Positions 38,579 to 48,257 are shown, counted from the first letter of the stretch. The stretch is 64,000 bases of DNA from Thiospirochaeta perfilievii (GCF_008329945.1 NZ_CP035807.1:248001-312000), one strand, 5' to 3'. Numbers and translations: made by a program. Notes: generated by a model from the sequence alone, not told the origin.

Positions 38579-39263
38579 TCTTGCCTCCTTTATTATCTAC
38601 ATCACTATGTAATAGCCCATCTTTAATATTTATAATTCTTTTTGCCCTTAACCCTTGGTCTGGACTGTGGGTTACCATAGCAATAGTAACTCCATTTTTA
38701 TTAAGCTTTTCTAGAATATCCATAATCTCATGACCTCTATCCGAAGGTAAGTTTCCTGTAGGCTCATCGGCTAAAATTAAATCAGGATCATTCGCTAAAG
38801 CTCTTGCTACCGCAACCCTCTGCTGCTCTCCACCACTCATCATAGTTGGTAAGTGTTGCATTCTGTGTTCTAAACCGACTTCATCAAGTAACTCTTTTGC
38901 TCTGGCCTTTCTTTTCCCATATGTAACTCCTGCATAACCTAAAGGTAACATTACATTTTCTAAGGCACTTAATTCTGGGAACAAATTAAAACTCTGGAAA
39001 ATAAAGCCAAAATGTTTGTTTCTAATTCTTGCCAACTCTTTATCTGGAAGAGCTGTAATATCATAATCCTCAAGTAGGTACTGGCCGGAACTAGGGGTAT
39101 CTAAAATACCCATAATATGCATTAGAGTAGACTTTCCAGAACCGGAAGGACCCATTATAGAAACATAATCACCTCTATTTATTGTTAAATTAATTCCTTT
39201 TAAAGCGTTAACTTTAACCTCTCCCAAGTCGTATAATTTGTTTATATTTTTTAATGTAATCAT
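38571..39263 (-). CDS. ABC transporter ATPase (MacB/LolD type)
   Basis: The 230-aa ATPase has Walker [10 protein letters not shown] (about 39-47), Q-loop FQSFNLF, signature [15 protein letters not shown], and Walker [12 protein letters not shown] followed by a switch His (AMVTHSP). Length and motifs match the LolD/MacB/FtsE group, which powers the FtsX-type permeases encoded downstream. It is eight bases after the adaptor gene. Confidence 0.95.
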   Translation of the reverse strand: MITLKNINKLYDLGEVKVNALKGINLTINRGDYVSIMGPSGSGKSTLMHIMGILDTPSSGQYLLEDYDITALPDKELARIRNKHFGFIFQSFNLFPELSALENVMLPLGYAGVTYGKRKARAKELLDEVGLEHRMQHLPTMMSGGEQQRVAVARALANDPDLILADEPTGNLPSDRGHEIMDILEKLNKNGVTIAMVTHSPDQGLRAKRIINIKDGLLHSDVDNKGGKSV

Positions 39264-39271
39264 GTTATCTC

Positions 39272-40564
39272 CTATTTCTCTAATTTAATCTCTTCTTGGT
39301 CTATAAAGTTCTGGTAACTACTAATAATGACCTGATCACCAGCTTCTACACCGCTTAAAATCTCAACCTTATCTCCACTAATTGTTCCATACGTAACTTT
39401 TGTTTTTACAGCTACATCACCTTCTACCACATATAGATAAGCCTGATTTCCTGATGTTAAATATGACCCTCTTGGAAGAAGTAAAGCGTTCTCTTTTGTT
39501 CCTAATGGAATCTCTGCTGCTGCAGAAGCTCCTACTGTTAAATCAACATCTCCTACAGGTTTTGCTCTAACTTCAATTGTTGCGGACAGAGAGTCTGAGG
39601 AAACAGATGCCACAGAGCCTATTTGAATAATTTCTGCTTCTATAACAGTAGAACTAATAACAACTTCCATCTTATTTCCAACCTCTAAAACAGATCTGTA
39701 CTGCTCATAAACCTCTAAATCGATATATACATCATCTGTATTAGCAACAGTAAATAACTCTGTGCTTTGGCTAATTAAACTTCCAGGAACTGATAGTTTC
39801 TCAGATATATTTAAAACAGATCCATTTATAGGACTTGTAATTTTTGAGTCCTCAATATCTTCATTTAATCTTTCTAGATTTAACTCATTCTGCCTGATCT
39901 GTGTCTCTTTAGACCTTACGTTTAACTCACCCTCTTTTTTTGCTTTTTCAAGATTTAATTCAAGGTCTTCTCTCTGTTCTTCTAAAGCTGTAAGTTTATC
40001 AAAAGCATCTTCATAATCAGACTCTCTTGAGCTTTTTAAACTCATTAAACTTTTCGCTTTTTCCAAATCTTCTTTTGCATCTATAATATCTGCTTCAACT
40101 CTTTTAATAGAAATTTCAAGTTCTTTAATAGTGTATTTGTTAGAGACTAAAACCTGTTCTAAAGCTATTTCCTGGGTTTCAAGACTATTTTCTAAATCAA
40201 CTTTGTCTTTCTCTAAATCAGGAACATCAAGTTCTGCTAATACAGTATCTGTTGTTACACTGTCTCCTACTGAGACATTTAACTTATCTGCATATCCTTC
40301 GGACATATTTACTATTGAAACCTGAGTAGGAAGAACAACTGTTCCACTTGCTTCTGTTGAAGTTGTTAATGAACCTTTTGTAACTTTAGTTACTCTGTAG
40401 TCTCCAATTGTCTGAATTTTCTGAGTAGTACCTGCCACTATAAAAACAACAATAACTGCCACTATTGCTGCAACTATTCCAAAAGCAATTGCCGCCTGCC
40501 TTTTTTTCTTTTTTGAAATTAATGGTGCTGAATCATCAACCTGGATTATTTTTCTTTCAACCAT
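39272..40564 (-). CDS. Membrane-fusion adaptor (MacA/HlyD-like)
   Basis: The 430-aa adaptor has a membrane anchor at about 22-45 after a KKKKR stretch, split lipoyl half-motifs (VNMSEGYADKLNVSVGDSV and ITSPINGSVLNISEK) around a long coiled-coil hairpin (about 110-220), and a C-terminal beta-barrel domain. The start is taken as ATG 40564, which has GGAGGAAGG just upstream. A longer frame to 40720 exists but lacks such a signal and would precede the anchor with unrelated sequence. It is the first gene of the ABC export operon. Confidence 0.85.
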   Translation of the reverse strand: MVERKIIQVDDSAPLISKKKKRQAAIAFGIVAAIVAVIVVFIVAGTTQKIQTIGDYRVTKVTKGSLTTSTEASGTVVLPTQVSIVNMSEGYADKLNVSVGDSVTTDTVLAELDVPDLEKDKVDLENSLETQEIALEQVLVSNKYTIKELEISIKRVEADIIDAKEDLEKAKSLMSLKSSRESDYEDAFDKLTALEEQREDLELNLEKAKKEGELNVRSKETQIRQNELNLERLNEDIEDSKITSPINGSVLNISEKLSVPGSLISQSTELFTVANTDDVYIDLEVYEQYRSVLEVGNKMEVVISSTVIEAEIIQIGSVASVSSDSLSATIEVRAKPVGDVDLTVGASAAAEIPLGTKENALLLPRGSYLTSGNQAYLYVVEGDVAVKTKVTYGTISGDKVEILSGVEAGDQVIISSYQNFIDQEEIKLEK

Positions 40565-40629
40565 TTCCTTCCTCCATGATGCCACTATAAACCTCTTTGG
40601 AAATCCTATGGTTAACACTGTGTAAAAGA

Positions 40630-40657
40630 ATTGTAAACTATGTAAAATAGTATTCAA
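40630..40657 (-). promoter_or_regulatory. Candidate promoter of the ABC export operon
   Basis: On the minus strand TTGAAT (40652-40657) and TACAAT (40630-40635) are spaced by 16 bp, about 60 bp upstream of the adaptor start. They fit sigma-70-like boxes. The choice of start at 40564 is consistent with transcription beginning near 40623. Confidence 0.4.
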
Positions 40658-40755
40658 TGTTGAGCAAATCATTTGAAAAGCAATATCACTAGAATTCCTT
40701 AGGATAAATAAGGAAAGCAATTCATTTTAAATAGGGATTTTACCTAATAATCTCC

Positions 40756-41340
40756 CTACTTTCTCACTGCTTCTAAATTACCATTATCATCTAGTTGATA
40801 TCTAACTAATAAATGCTCCCTTTTTACCCTTGCTAGCTCCCCCATGTAAGCATCTCTTTCTACAAAATAAGGATGATTTACCTTATTTTCCCCAGAAAAT
40901 TCCTTATCTAGGGGATCTTCGGGGTATACCATTCCCGTATCCCTTAGGGGGGGAACCATTTACAGTAATATTAGACTCAGCTAAATCTAAAAAGGCATTA
41001 AAAAGCCTAGATTCTCGGTCTATAAACCTTTTAAAGTTATCAAGATCTTCTAGGGTTGTTACATCATCTAAAAAAATTAAATCTTCAAACCCATAACTAC
41101 TAGATATTAAATGCCTTCTTTGTCTAAGAAATAAGTACATAAAAATTGTTCTCTCTGTATCTGTTAAACTTTCATCCCTTTCCAAATTACCAATAGTAAC
41201 CAAATCCATTACCTCATTGAATTCTATAATTCTTGATAATGGCCTATGCTCAACCTCTTTTAGAAAAAATTCCCTTGTTTCCTGGTAAGGGGGCCACCAC
41301 TAGCCCATTCTACGTATTCACCAGTAGACTTAAACTCCAT
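40756..41340 (-). pseudogene. Unrecognised gene with two poly-C frame changes
   Basis: Three minus-strand pieces join into one protein of about 194 aa: MEFKSTGEYVEWASGG (ATG at 41340), then EFFLKEVEHRPLSRIIEFNE with DLVTIGNLERDES and a helical middle, then DTGMVYPEDPLDKEF and KREHLLVRYQLDD. The frame changes at a run of five Cs near 41287 and at a run of seven Cs at 40947-40953 (minus strand). Losing one base of the C7 run would join the last two pieces. I do not recognise the family. It could be a decayed gene, a phase-variable gene or a homopolymer sequencing artefact. Confidence 0.45.
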
Positions 41341-41948
41341 TACAGGGGTAATTGTTGCTTTTTGGAACCAGGAAAGATTTATTTTTTGTTTATCACCGAA
41401 TTAGGTAATCTCCAGATTAAAGTCTTTAAAAAATGGCATAACCAAACGAACAGCTTCCAATATTTCGTTATATTCAGCTAAATGATTACTTTTTAAGTAA
41501 TATAGAAATGGAGCGATATTTGATGCATCTGTCCGTAATTGTTTTTTATCCTGTAATATTTCAAACTGTCTTATTGCTGTCTCCTAGATTCACGCAGCCT
41601 GTTGTATCTTGGGAATAGAACATTTCTTCATTAGTTATTTCTAGTAAATTTTTTTAATGTTGGTCGAAAATAGAATTTGTACCCATAATCTCCAAAGTAC
41701 GTTTCAATAAAAATAGAATTTGTTACTTTAAGACCATTAAAGAGAAGGTCACTAGCCCCTCCATTATTTCTTACATAATCTCCTAGATCATCATTGACTA
41801 TATTTCTTAGTAACTTAAATAAATTAATAATGTTGCTTTTCCCTGCCCCATTTCCTCCAATAAAAACATTGAGGTTCTTTAGTTTAAAATTTTCCAGATT
41901 TCTAATTGATTTAAAACCTTTTATTGTTATTTTATCCAGAGAATTCAT
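41341..41948 (-). pseudogene. AAA ATPase (RecF/SMC-like, COG4637 type), broken
   Basis: The N-terminal 105 codons (MNSLDKITIKGFKSIRNLEN and the P-loop GGNGAGKSNIINLF) are the start of an ABC-class ATPase, as in many anti-phage ATP-binding proteins. After FTRNN the frame breaks. Other frames continue with EITNEEMFYSQDTTG, then QFEILQDKKQLRTDASNIA and PFLYYLKSNHLAEYNEILEA, with an in-frame TAA after FNLEI. The signature, Walker B and C-terminus are missing. The gene is dead. Confidence 0.6.
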
Positions 41949-42171
41949 TTATCTACCTCCCATCTTTTTGTGGAACTCATATTTAAGTTTGAATTTAGAG
42001 ATTATATCTAATTCTAAAACTATTGAAGATAGTATAAACTTTTCAAATCATTCTTCAAGCATTACAATAAAATAAAAGAATAGACTCATTACTCAAATTT
42101 TGTGGCTTGCAACTACAAAATTGTAATATAGGTACTATTAATTAATTCTAATGTCAAAATTAGGGTTCAAA

Positions 42172-42193
42172 TATTAGTCTTATTTGACTAATA
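42172..42193 (+). promoter_or_regulatory. Candidate HipB operator
   Basis: TATTAGTC (42172-42179) and GACTAATA (42186-42193) form a perfect 8-bp dyad with a 6-bp spacer, ending 17 bp before the hipB ATG at 42211. HipB proteins repress their own operon by binding palindromes at the promoter. The location argues against the longer TTG start at 42184, which lies within the dyad. Confidence 0.5.
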
Positions 42194-42210
42194 ATCAAAA
42201 AAAGACTAAA

Positions 42211-42504
42211 ATGTTATTCATGAGCATGATAAATTTATTACAGAAAACTCCTGGTGAGATTAATTCCATTTTAGCCAAAAGAATGGCAAATATAAGAAAA
42301 AGAAGGAAAATAACACAAAAACAGCTTAGTTCAAAATCAGGTGTAACTTTAGCATCCCTAAAAAGATTTGAACAAACTGGGGACATATCACTTATATCAT
42401 TTACCAAAATAGCTATTGCATTAGAACTAGACAAAGAACTTAATACATTATTTACTGCCCCACACTTTAATTCCATACAGGAGATAATTAATGAACAAAA
42501 CTAG
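42211..42504 (+). CDS. hipB: HipB-like HTH antitoxin
   Basis: The protein of about 97 aa has an XRE-type helix-turn-helix (RMANIRKRRKITQKQLSSKS with GVTLASLKRFEQTG after it). It overlaps hipA by 14 bp, the normal order of HipBA modules. HipB binds DNA as a dimer, represses the operon and neutralises the HipA kinase. Three nearby ATGs (42211, 42220, 42226) are possible starts. The first is used here. Confidence 0.8.
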   Translation: MLFMSMINLLQKTPGEINSILAKRMANIRKRRKITQKQLSSKSGVTLASLKRFEQTGDISLISFTKIAIALELDKELNTLFTAPHFNSIQEIINEQN

Positions 42505-43606
42505 GGTAATAAATGTTTTATATAATAACCAAAATGTTGGAACCATGGCACTTTACAATAAAGCACTTTGTGCATTTGAGTACTCAGATACCTGGTTAGA
42601 TAATGGTTTCTCTATTAGTCCATTATCCATACCCCTAGAAAAAAAAGTATTTATTCCTAACTACGATCCCTTTAATGGATTATTTGGAGTTTTTTCTGAT
42701 AGTCTCCCAGATGGATGGGGCCAACTTTTACTTGATAGGTTATTAGTTAAAAAAAAGATAAATCCTAGGGAATTAAATCCCCTAGAGCGACTCTCAATTA
42801 TTGGATCATCTGGTATGGGAGGCTTAACCTACGTGCCAGAAATAAATATTGAACGCAATACTACAGATTATAATCTTGACCAAATAGCCGAAGAATGTTC
42901 AAGAATTCTTAAAAATGAAGATTCAGGGGATCTGGATTCCCTTTTTATACTAGGTGGTTCATCTGGTGGAGCAAGGCCTAAAATGCTAACCACAGTTAAT
43001 GGGGAGGATTGGATAATAAAATTCCCTAGTTCCCTAGATACAGATAATATAGGAAAAGAAGAATTTGACTACTCTAATTGTGCAATGGAATGTGGAATTG
43101 TTGTGGAAGAAACAAAACTATTTCCTTCTAATAAATGCTCTGGTTATTTTGGAACCAAAAGGTTCGATAGAAATACTCATTTCAAACCACATATGATTTC
43201 TGTTTCCGGACTATTAGAAGTTACCCACAGGATTCCAAATCTGGACTACAACATACTTATGAAGCTTACCCTACAGTTAACTAAGGACATGTTACAATGT
43301 GAACAACTATTTCGTTTAATGTGTTTTAATGTTTTTGCTAATAACCGGGATGATCATTCAAAGAATTTCTCCTTTTTATATAACCATATAACTAAAGCAT
43401 GGACCTTATCCCCTGCCTACGATTTAACCCATAGTTTTTCCCTAGGGGGAGAACATGCAACAACTATTAACGGTAACGGTAGAGACCCAGGAATAAAGGA
43501 CATACTAGAGGTTGCAAATATTATAGGGCTAAATAAAACCAAGGCAAAACAAATAGCCCTTGAGATTAAAGATAGTGTCTATACGAACCTAAAAAATTAT
43601 CTATAG
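42491..43606 (+). CDS. hipA: HipA-family serine/threonine kinase toxin
   Basis: The 371-aa protein is shorter than E. coli HipA (440). It has the N-subdomain (FGVFSDSLPDGWGQLLLDR), the Gly-rich loop LGGSSGGARPKM, ATP-binding WIIKFPSS, catalytic NRDDHSKNFSFL and the metal-binding LSPAYDLTHS. HipA phosphorylates glutamyl-tRNA synthetase in E. coli; other members hit other targets. All active-site motifs are intact. This is a two-gene HipBA unit, unlike the split three-gene unit at 61.8-63.4 kb. Confidence 0.9.
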   Translation: MNKTRVINVLYNNQNVGTMALYNKALCAFEYSDTWLDNGFSISPLSIPLEKKVFIPNYDPFNGLFGVFSDSLPDGWGQLLLDRLLVKKKINPRELNPLERLSIIGSSGMGGLTYVPEINIERNTTDYNLDQIAEECSRILKNEDSGDLDSLFILGGSSGGARPKMLTTVNGEDWIIKFPSSLDTDNIGKEEFDYSNCAMECGIVVEETKLFPSNKCSGYFGTKRFDRNTHFKPHMISVSGLLEVTHRIPNLDYNILMKLTLQLTKDMLQCEQLFRLMCFNVFANNRDDHSKNFSFLYNHITKAWTLSPAYDLTHSFSLGGEHATTINGNGRDPGIKDILEVANIIGLNKTKAKQIALEIKDSVYTNLKNYL

Positions 43607-43698
43607 ACGACATTAACCCATAATGTCTATTACACAAGACATTTAATAAAACCTGTATATTATTTAAATGCAGTAACAAATAAAGATAAAAATAGTAC

Positions 43699-43744
43699 TG
43701 CGAAGCAATACTTCGCACCCCCTTGTTATATTTAATTAAATATA
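43699..43744 (+). other. Hairpin and palindrome after hipA
   Basis: TGCGAAG (43699-43705) pairs with CTTCGCA (43711-43717), followed by CCCCC instead of a T-run. Ten bases later TATATTTAATTAAATATA (43727-43744) is a perfect 18-bp palindrome right before the AGGAGCGG ribosome site of the next ORF. The first may be an imperfect terminator of hipBA, and the second a promoter or operator. Confidence 0.4.
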
Positions 43745-43754
43745 AGGAGCGGTT

Positions 43755-44306
43755 ATGAAACTAAATTACAACGTACCAAAACTATTTGACCTAGACAGAG
43801 TTTACACCTACCAGGAACTTGTTAACCAGGTTTTCTACCTAGAAAGTAAATACTGGATACTGAACAAAATTTTTATTGCACCCACCAGGGATGGTGGTTT
43901 ATATTTCTTCACAACAATTAACGATTACACAGATATAAGAACCTTAGCTGTAGAGCGGATAATTAATCTTAGCATTGGCGACTCTCATTTTGAAACACCT
44001 ACCGATTTTGATCCTCAAGATTTTCTTGATACAACTTTTAATTTATCTTTTGGAGAACAGGAATAATTTAAAATCCTTTTTGATAAAAGTCAGACTCTTT
44101 ATATATCAGAAAGGAATTGGGCAAAGGAACAAAAAATAGAAATATTAGATGATGGGAACTTACTTCTTTGGCTACGAACGTCTGGTCGTCATGATATAAA
44201 AAGGTGGGTACTAAGTTATGGTGCAGATGCGGAACTCTTAGAGCCAGAGTCCCTAAGAAAAGAAATAGCCGATGAATTAATCACAATGAGTAAAAGATAC
44301 AATTAA
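43755..44306 (+). pseudogene. WYL regulator fragment fused to a foreign N-terminus
   Basis: From 43889 to its end this matches the WYL regulator at 58474-59457 almost base for base. The first 45 codons (MKLNYNVPKLFDLDRVYTYQ and LESKYWILNKIFIAP) come from something else and carry the ribosome site. At 44064-44066 the frame has TAA where the intact copy has GAA, a single G-to-T change. After it the frame remains open to 44306. The HTH and half of the WYL fold are missing, so this is a dead chimera. Confidence 0.75.
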
Positions 44307-45165
44307 CAACTTGATTTCCCATATAGTTCAGTTGCTATAAAATGAAAACAAATATATTTCACCGTAAAATTAAATGTATAATAAAATAGCGTAGTTTAAA
44401 CTTTTATATTCGTTTTTAGTATGGATTTAAAGTTTAGTTCACATAATAAATGGTGTTAATTTAGCAAATATTGGAAATTTCCCTGGCATTTTTCTTCAGT
44501 TCCAAAAAGGTTAATAAAATCAGGCTTGAAAGTCTTGTAGTTTAGTAACATCAGATTTTAAACTTGATATACTTAACTCCTATTCTATTAGAGAAGCTAG
44601 AGTATAAGTTTTAGACTCCTTACCAGAACTTTTACTCCAGTAGGTTCTGTTGGGAATTACGAAATAGTTATATTAACTCATTCATTACTACACTACTTTT
44701 AAAGAGTTTATGAATGTTGTTATTTTTCTTGTATTGCATCATAATAGTAGCATAATTATGTAATGGAGATGTGAAATGCCACAAATAATACCAATTAAAG
44801 ATCTTCGGAATACAACAGAAATATCTCGTAAATGTCATGAAACCAATGAACCAATATTTGTAACAAAAAATGGATATGGAGATATGGTTCTAATGAGTAT
44901 AGCAACATATGAAAGAGATATAGCTAGAACTGAATTATTAAATAAAATTGCTGTAGGTGAAGAAGATCTTAGAAGCGGAAATGTAATAGAAGCTGAATCA
45001 GCGTTTAAAGATCTTCAGAAAGTTCCTGCTCAAGAGTGATAAGATCAAATAAATCTAATTATGATGGTCTTGATAAATCAATAAGTATATCAACATCACT
45101 ATTTATATTTTGTTCTCCTCTTACATAAGATCCAAAGATACCAATTTCACTGATACCTGAATTTA
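43889..45165 (+). repeat. Duplicated block, copy A (with internal deletion)
   Basis: 43889-45016 matches 59038-60168 (WYL 3' half, intergenic, Phd antitoxin) with few differences. After 45016 the match jumps to about 60688, where the mntA relic resumes. Thus copy A lacks about 0.52 kb that in copy B contains the ParE toxin gene. The break falls at ATCTTCAG, which occurs in both flanks as ATCTT(C)AG. Confidence 0.85.
44776..45039 (+). CDS. Phd/YefM-type antitoxin, orphan
   Basis: The 87-aa protein is identical to the antitoxin at 59928 for its first 80 residues (MPQIIPIKDLRNTTEISRKC, TKNGYGDMVLMSIATYERD). It then has an altered tail (QKVPAQE) read from an antisense mntA relic. The toxin gene present after copy B is deleted here. 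It may still bind DNA and the toxin of the other copy, because the Phd N-terminal domain is intact. Confidence 0.75.
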   Translation: MPQIIPIKDLRNTTEISRKCHETNEPIFVTKNGYGDMVLMSIATYERDIARTELLNKIAVGEEDLRSGNVIEAESAFKDLQKVPAQE

Positions 45166-45221
45166 ATAATCTTTTTTCTTTTTTTAAGAAGTGTACCTTT
45201 TATAATATGTAGTTCAGTCAT
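45012..45221 (-). pseudogene. mntA relic (N-terminal part)
   Basis: The minus strand from the ATG complement near 45219 matches the first two thirds of mntA (26128-26424) including GSYVRGE and the D-x-D strand, with a one-base change in the Lys-rich run. The C-terminal part and hepT are lost. Upstream DNA to about 45300 also matches the mntA upstream region. Confidence 0.65.
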
Positions 45222-45300
45222 TAAAACCTTTTACTAATTTTATACTGCTGATAAGTTTATTTAAATAGAAATAATATTAATTTTATACCTCCTAGAATCC

Positions 45301-45420
45301 GATGCGCAAAAGGCTTTGGAACAAATAAATGAAAAACAGTATGGAATTGAGCTTATTAATCCTGTAAAACTAGGAATTAGTTTCTTTGGAAAAGAAATTG
45401 ATGTTCTAGTAAAAATATAG
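45301..45420 (+). pseudogene. AAA-ATPase-like/PD-(D/E)XK protein, C-terminal fragment
   Basis: A frame without start reads DAQKALEQINEKQYGIELIN and KLGISFFGKEIDVLVKI to TAG 45418-45420. The ALEQI-Y-IGI-F pattern is that of the C-terminal nuclease-like part of the DUF1703/AAA-ATPase-like family. Only about 40 codons remain. The following 45421-45579 shows nothing. Confidence 0.45.
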
Positions 45421-45579
45421 TCCTATAGTTTGTTACCTTCAATCCTGAATAATTCTACATATTATTATTTAAAGCCTGTCACAGCCCATAGTCCAATCTT
45501 GAATAGCGAATCTTTAACAATTTCCCAGATCCATTTATGCAAATGAAAGTTTTTTTCATGGTATAAAACATTTCTGATC

Positions 45580-46224
45580 TTATTTATCATATTTTTCTAA
45601 TATATTATTAGCCCGTGCTACATAAAGAACAGAGATTTTAATTAATTCATTAATACTAGATACTCCTAGCTTCTTTTTAATTTTTTCAATATGAGTTCCT
45701 ATAGTACTGCTAGAAATAAATAATTCATTACCTATTTCTCTCACAGTCTTTCCTTGACTTAAGTAATGGAATATTTCAGATTCCCTTTTTGACAATTTAG
45801 ATAGTGGATTATCTTCTACTAACCGTTGCTTTATAGAAGGAGAAACAAAGCTTGTTCCAGAGATTATTGTAGTTAGAGCCGGGATTATTAATTCGCCTAC
45901 ATCATCCTTTAGTAGATATCCCGATGCTCCTAATTCAATACTCTTTCTAAGATAATAAGGATCACAAACCATACTAAGCATTAAGACTTTAGTTTGAATG
46001 TTTTTATTAGCTATTAGCTTTAGGATATCTAAACCATCTGGCTGGTTATGGAAAATAAGATCCATTATTATAATATCAGCCTCTGTTGAATCTAATAGTT
46101 TTTTTAAATCCCCAGAAGAAGAGGCTTCTCCTACAACAATAAACTGCTTATCCGAGAGTAAAATTGATTTTATTCCCTCTCTTATTAATGGATGATCATC
46201 AACTAAAATAATTGAATATGTCAT
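45580..46224 (-). CDS. NarL/FixJ-type response regulator
   Basis: The 214-aa protein has a receiver domain with acidic pocket D9-D10, phospho-acceptor D55 (IIIMDLIF) and the conserved Lys in SGYLLKDD. A LuxR-type HTH is at about 145-205 (LSKRESEIFHYLSQGKTVRE with IGNELFISSSTIGTHIEKIK after it). It is the partner of the histidine kinase upstream, with a 4-bp overlap. Its target genes are unknown; the outer-membrane/lipoprotein pair divergent from the kinase is a candidate. Confidence 0.9.
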   Translation of the reverse strand: MTYSIILVDDHPLIREGIKSILLSDKQFIVVGEASSSGDLKKLLDSTEADIIIMDLIFHNQPDGLDILKLIANKNIQTKVLMLSMVCDPYYLRKSIELGASGYLLKDDVGELIIPALTTIISGTSFVSPSIKQRLVEDNPLSKLSKRESEIFHYLSQGKTVREIGNELFISSSTIGTHIEKIKKKLGVSSINELIKISVLYVARANNILEKYDK

Positions 46225-48041
46225 TTAGTCTTGTCCTTCCAAGATAATGAAACCGTATAGCTCTTTATTTTCTTCTCAATTTTAAGGGTTCCATTTAATG
46301 TTGTGGCCCTATATTTCATAATCTTCATACCATGTCCTGGAATTATTTTAAAATCATTATCCTCAGTAAAGGAATTAGTAATAGTAACATATAAAAGGTT
46401 CTTATCTTTTTTAAGAGAGATTTCAATGTCACCATTATTTGAATGTATTAAAGCGTTTTTCATCGCCTCACTTATTATGTAATAAACGTGAACCTCATCC
46501 TCTCTTTTAAGTATAGGGAATTCTGGATCAATAATCAAAACAATACTCTTATTATAAATTGCCTTGAAACGGGTAACAAGCTCTTTTAATGCGCTATTTA
46601 GTAAAAAGCCTTCTTTTTCAGGATAATATTCATGAATAAGAAGACGAATTCTTTTGTTAATATCTTTAGATGTCTCATTAATTTTTCTTAATACTTCCAA
46701 GTCGCATTTATTTTGCTTTATGTGCCCATTGCTAAGATATTCTAGCCCAAAAGTCAATTGACCTACACCATCATGAAGTTCTCGCCCAATTTCATTACGT
46801 TCTTCTTCGCTCAGGGTCAAAATTGTTTTTTGGGCTTCTTTCGCTTCCTTTGAACTTCTCCCAAAATCTGCAGCTAAGAAAAACGTTGCAAATAAACAGT
46901 AAATCCAATTAGTATACGGCATTATTTGCCAGTCGTAACGACTTAGAATCATATCTACACAATCCTTAATATTTCCGAACAATAGGAATGATAATCCTAT
47001 CATGTGTATAATTTCCTGCTTGTCACCTTGGAATAGTTTGTTAATTGAATCAAATATTAGATATAATACAAATAACATCATAATAATATATGGATAAAAG
47101 GATAAATAATAAGAGGCAGAAAAAGGTAATATAATAAAAAGAAGTGAGTGAAGAACTAAAAAGGCAGTGAGTATCCAATAAACCAGTATTAAATATTTAT
47201 TTCGCCCTAAATCTGTCTTCCATATAAAAAAAATACAGGCTAAATAGTAAGCAATAAATTGTAGTTTTTTCACTAGAAGATAGGGTGCACTAGGCCAGAT
47301 CTCATATATAGAAAAATAACTTCTTACGATATTACCAAATGCCATAAATATTGTGCAAAAACCAAAGAACAGGTATGTCCTCCAGTTTGCAGACTTCATA
47401 AAAAAGAGAAGAAACTGAAAAAAACCTAGAAAAATTAGGCTTCCAAACATTAGTAACTCAATGGACCGACTTCTTGATAGATTTGTTTTTATTTTTCCAG
47501 TATCACTTATTAAAACTCTTTCCCATAAACCTCCCTTAGGATGAGTACTGTTTTCAACATCATACTCTATAATATTTCTCCCTGGTGTTGGGGCAAACGT
47601 AAAAATAGTTTTATGTGCATTTTCTTTGGGGAGAACACCAAAATACTCGTCCCATGAGGCTCCTAAACGTACATTATTAACGGTAAGGATATAGCTTGTT
47701 CCTGCACTTGTAGCCATTATCTCGATATATTTAGGGCAGTTTTCTTCTGTAAAAAATAAATTGCAAACATATTTGCCTCTACCTGAACCATCAGAATATA
47801 TTGAGTTCCATATCCCTGGAACTTTAAGTAAATACTCTTTACCCTTTGAGTCAAAAAATTGCCAATCGCCTTTTAACGATAAGACTTTACCACTATATAA
47901 TTTATCCCAACTAGATTGCCCCTTATTTACATCAATTGTGTCTATTTTATAAATCTCAGGTATCGACATTAATATTATTAGTAATAAAATTAGTGTAGTA
48001 TATATTACAGTTTTGTATTTACTATTTTTTAACTCAAGCAT
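46221..48041 (-). CDS. 7TM sensor histidine kinase (NarX/DesK-type)
   Basis: The 606-aa protein has an N-terminal membrane helix (about 11-27) and a periplasmic galactose-binding-like sensor of about 150 residues (7TMR-DISMED2-like). Seven membrane helices follow (about 195-395), then a HisKA_3 dimerisation helix with H423 (NEIGRELHDGVGQ). The ATPase domain has an N-box SEAMKNALIHSNNG and a G-box GHGMKIMKYR. It phosphorylates the adjacent LuxR-type regulator. The sensor probably binds a periplasmic carbohydrate or similar ligand, by family analogy. Confidence 0.85.
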   Translation of the reverse strand: MLELKNSKYKTVIYTTLILLLIILMSIPEIYKIDTIDVNKGQSSWDKLYSGKVLSLKGDWQFFDSKGKEYLLKVPGIWNSIYSDGSGRGKYVCNLFFTEENCPKYIEIMATSAGTSYILTVNNVRLGASWDEYFGVLPKENAHKTIFTFAPTPGRNIIEYDVENSTHPKGGLWERVLISDTGKIKTNLSRSRSIELLMFGSLIFLGFFQFLLFFMKSANWRTYLFFGFCTIFMAFGNIVRSYFSIYEIWPSAPYLLVKKLQFIAYYLACIFFIWKTDLGRNKYLILVYWILTAFLVLHSLLFIILPFSASYYLSFYPYIIMMLFVLYLIFDSINKLFQGDKQEIIHMIGLSFLLFGNIKDCVDMILSRYDWQIMPYTNWIYCLFATFFLAADFGRSSKEAKEAQKTILTLSEEERNEIGRELHDGVGQLTFGLEYLSNGHIKQNKCDLEVLRKINETSKDINKRIRLLIHEYYPEKEGFLLNSALKELVTRFKAIYNKSIVLIIDPEFPILKREDEVHVYYIISEAMKNALIHSNNGDIEISLKKDKNLLYVTITNSFTEDNDFKIIPGHGMKIMKYRATTLNGTLKIEKKIKSYTVSLSWKDKTK

Positions 48042-48257
48042 GCTTTAAGAATAAATGTTTTATGTTCATGTGTAAATGTAACAAATAAATTTTTAGAACC
48101 CATTAAATGGATACCTTATAATACATTGTTTAACTGGGTAAAAATAGAACTCCCTGTAAAAATGGCAAAATCCACTATATATATAGTATTATGCATGCCT
48201 TATTATTGCTTATAGTCTGGTTTTTTTGACAACAAAGTAATTTTAGCAGGAGTTTTT

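Noticed and set aside
28335-40564. RND and ABC export operons as part of the island
   Set aside because: They are intact, normally organised envelope operons with no sign of defence function.
44307-44775. Non-coding RNA gene in the duplicated intergenic DNA
   Set aside because: Conservation between copies is explained by recent duplication; no structure with paired changes was found.
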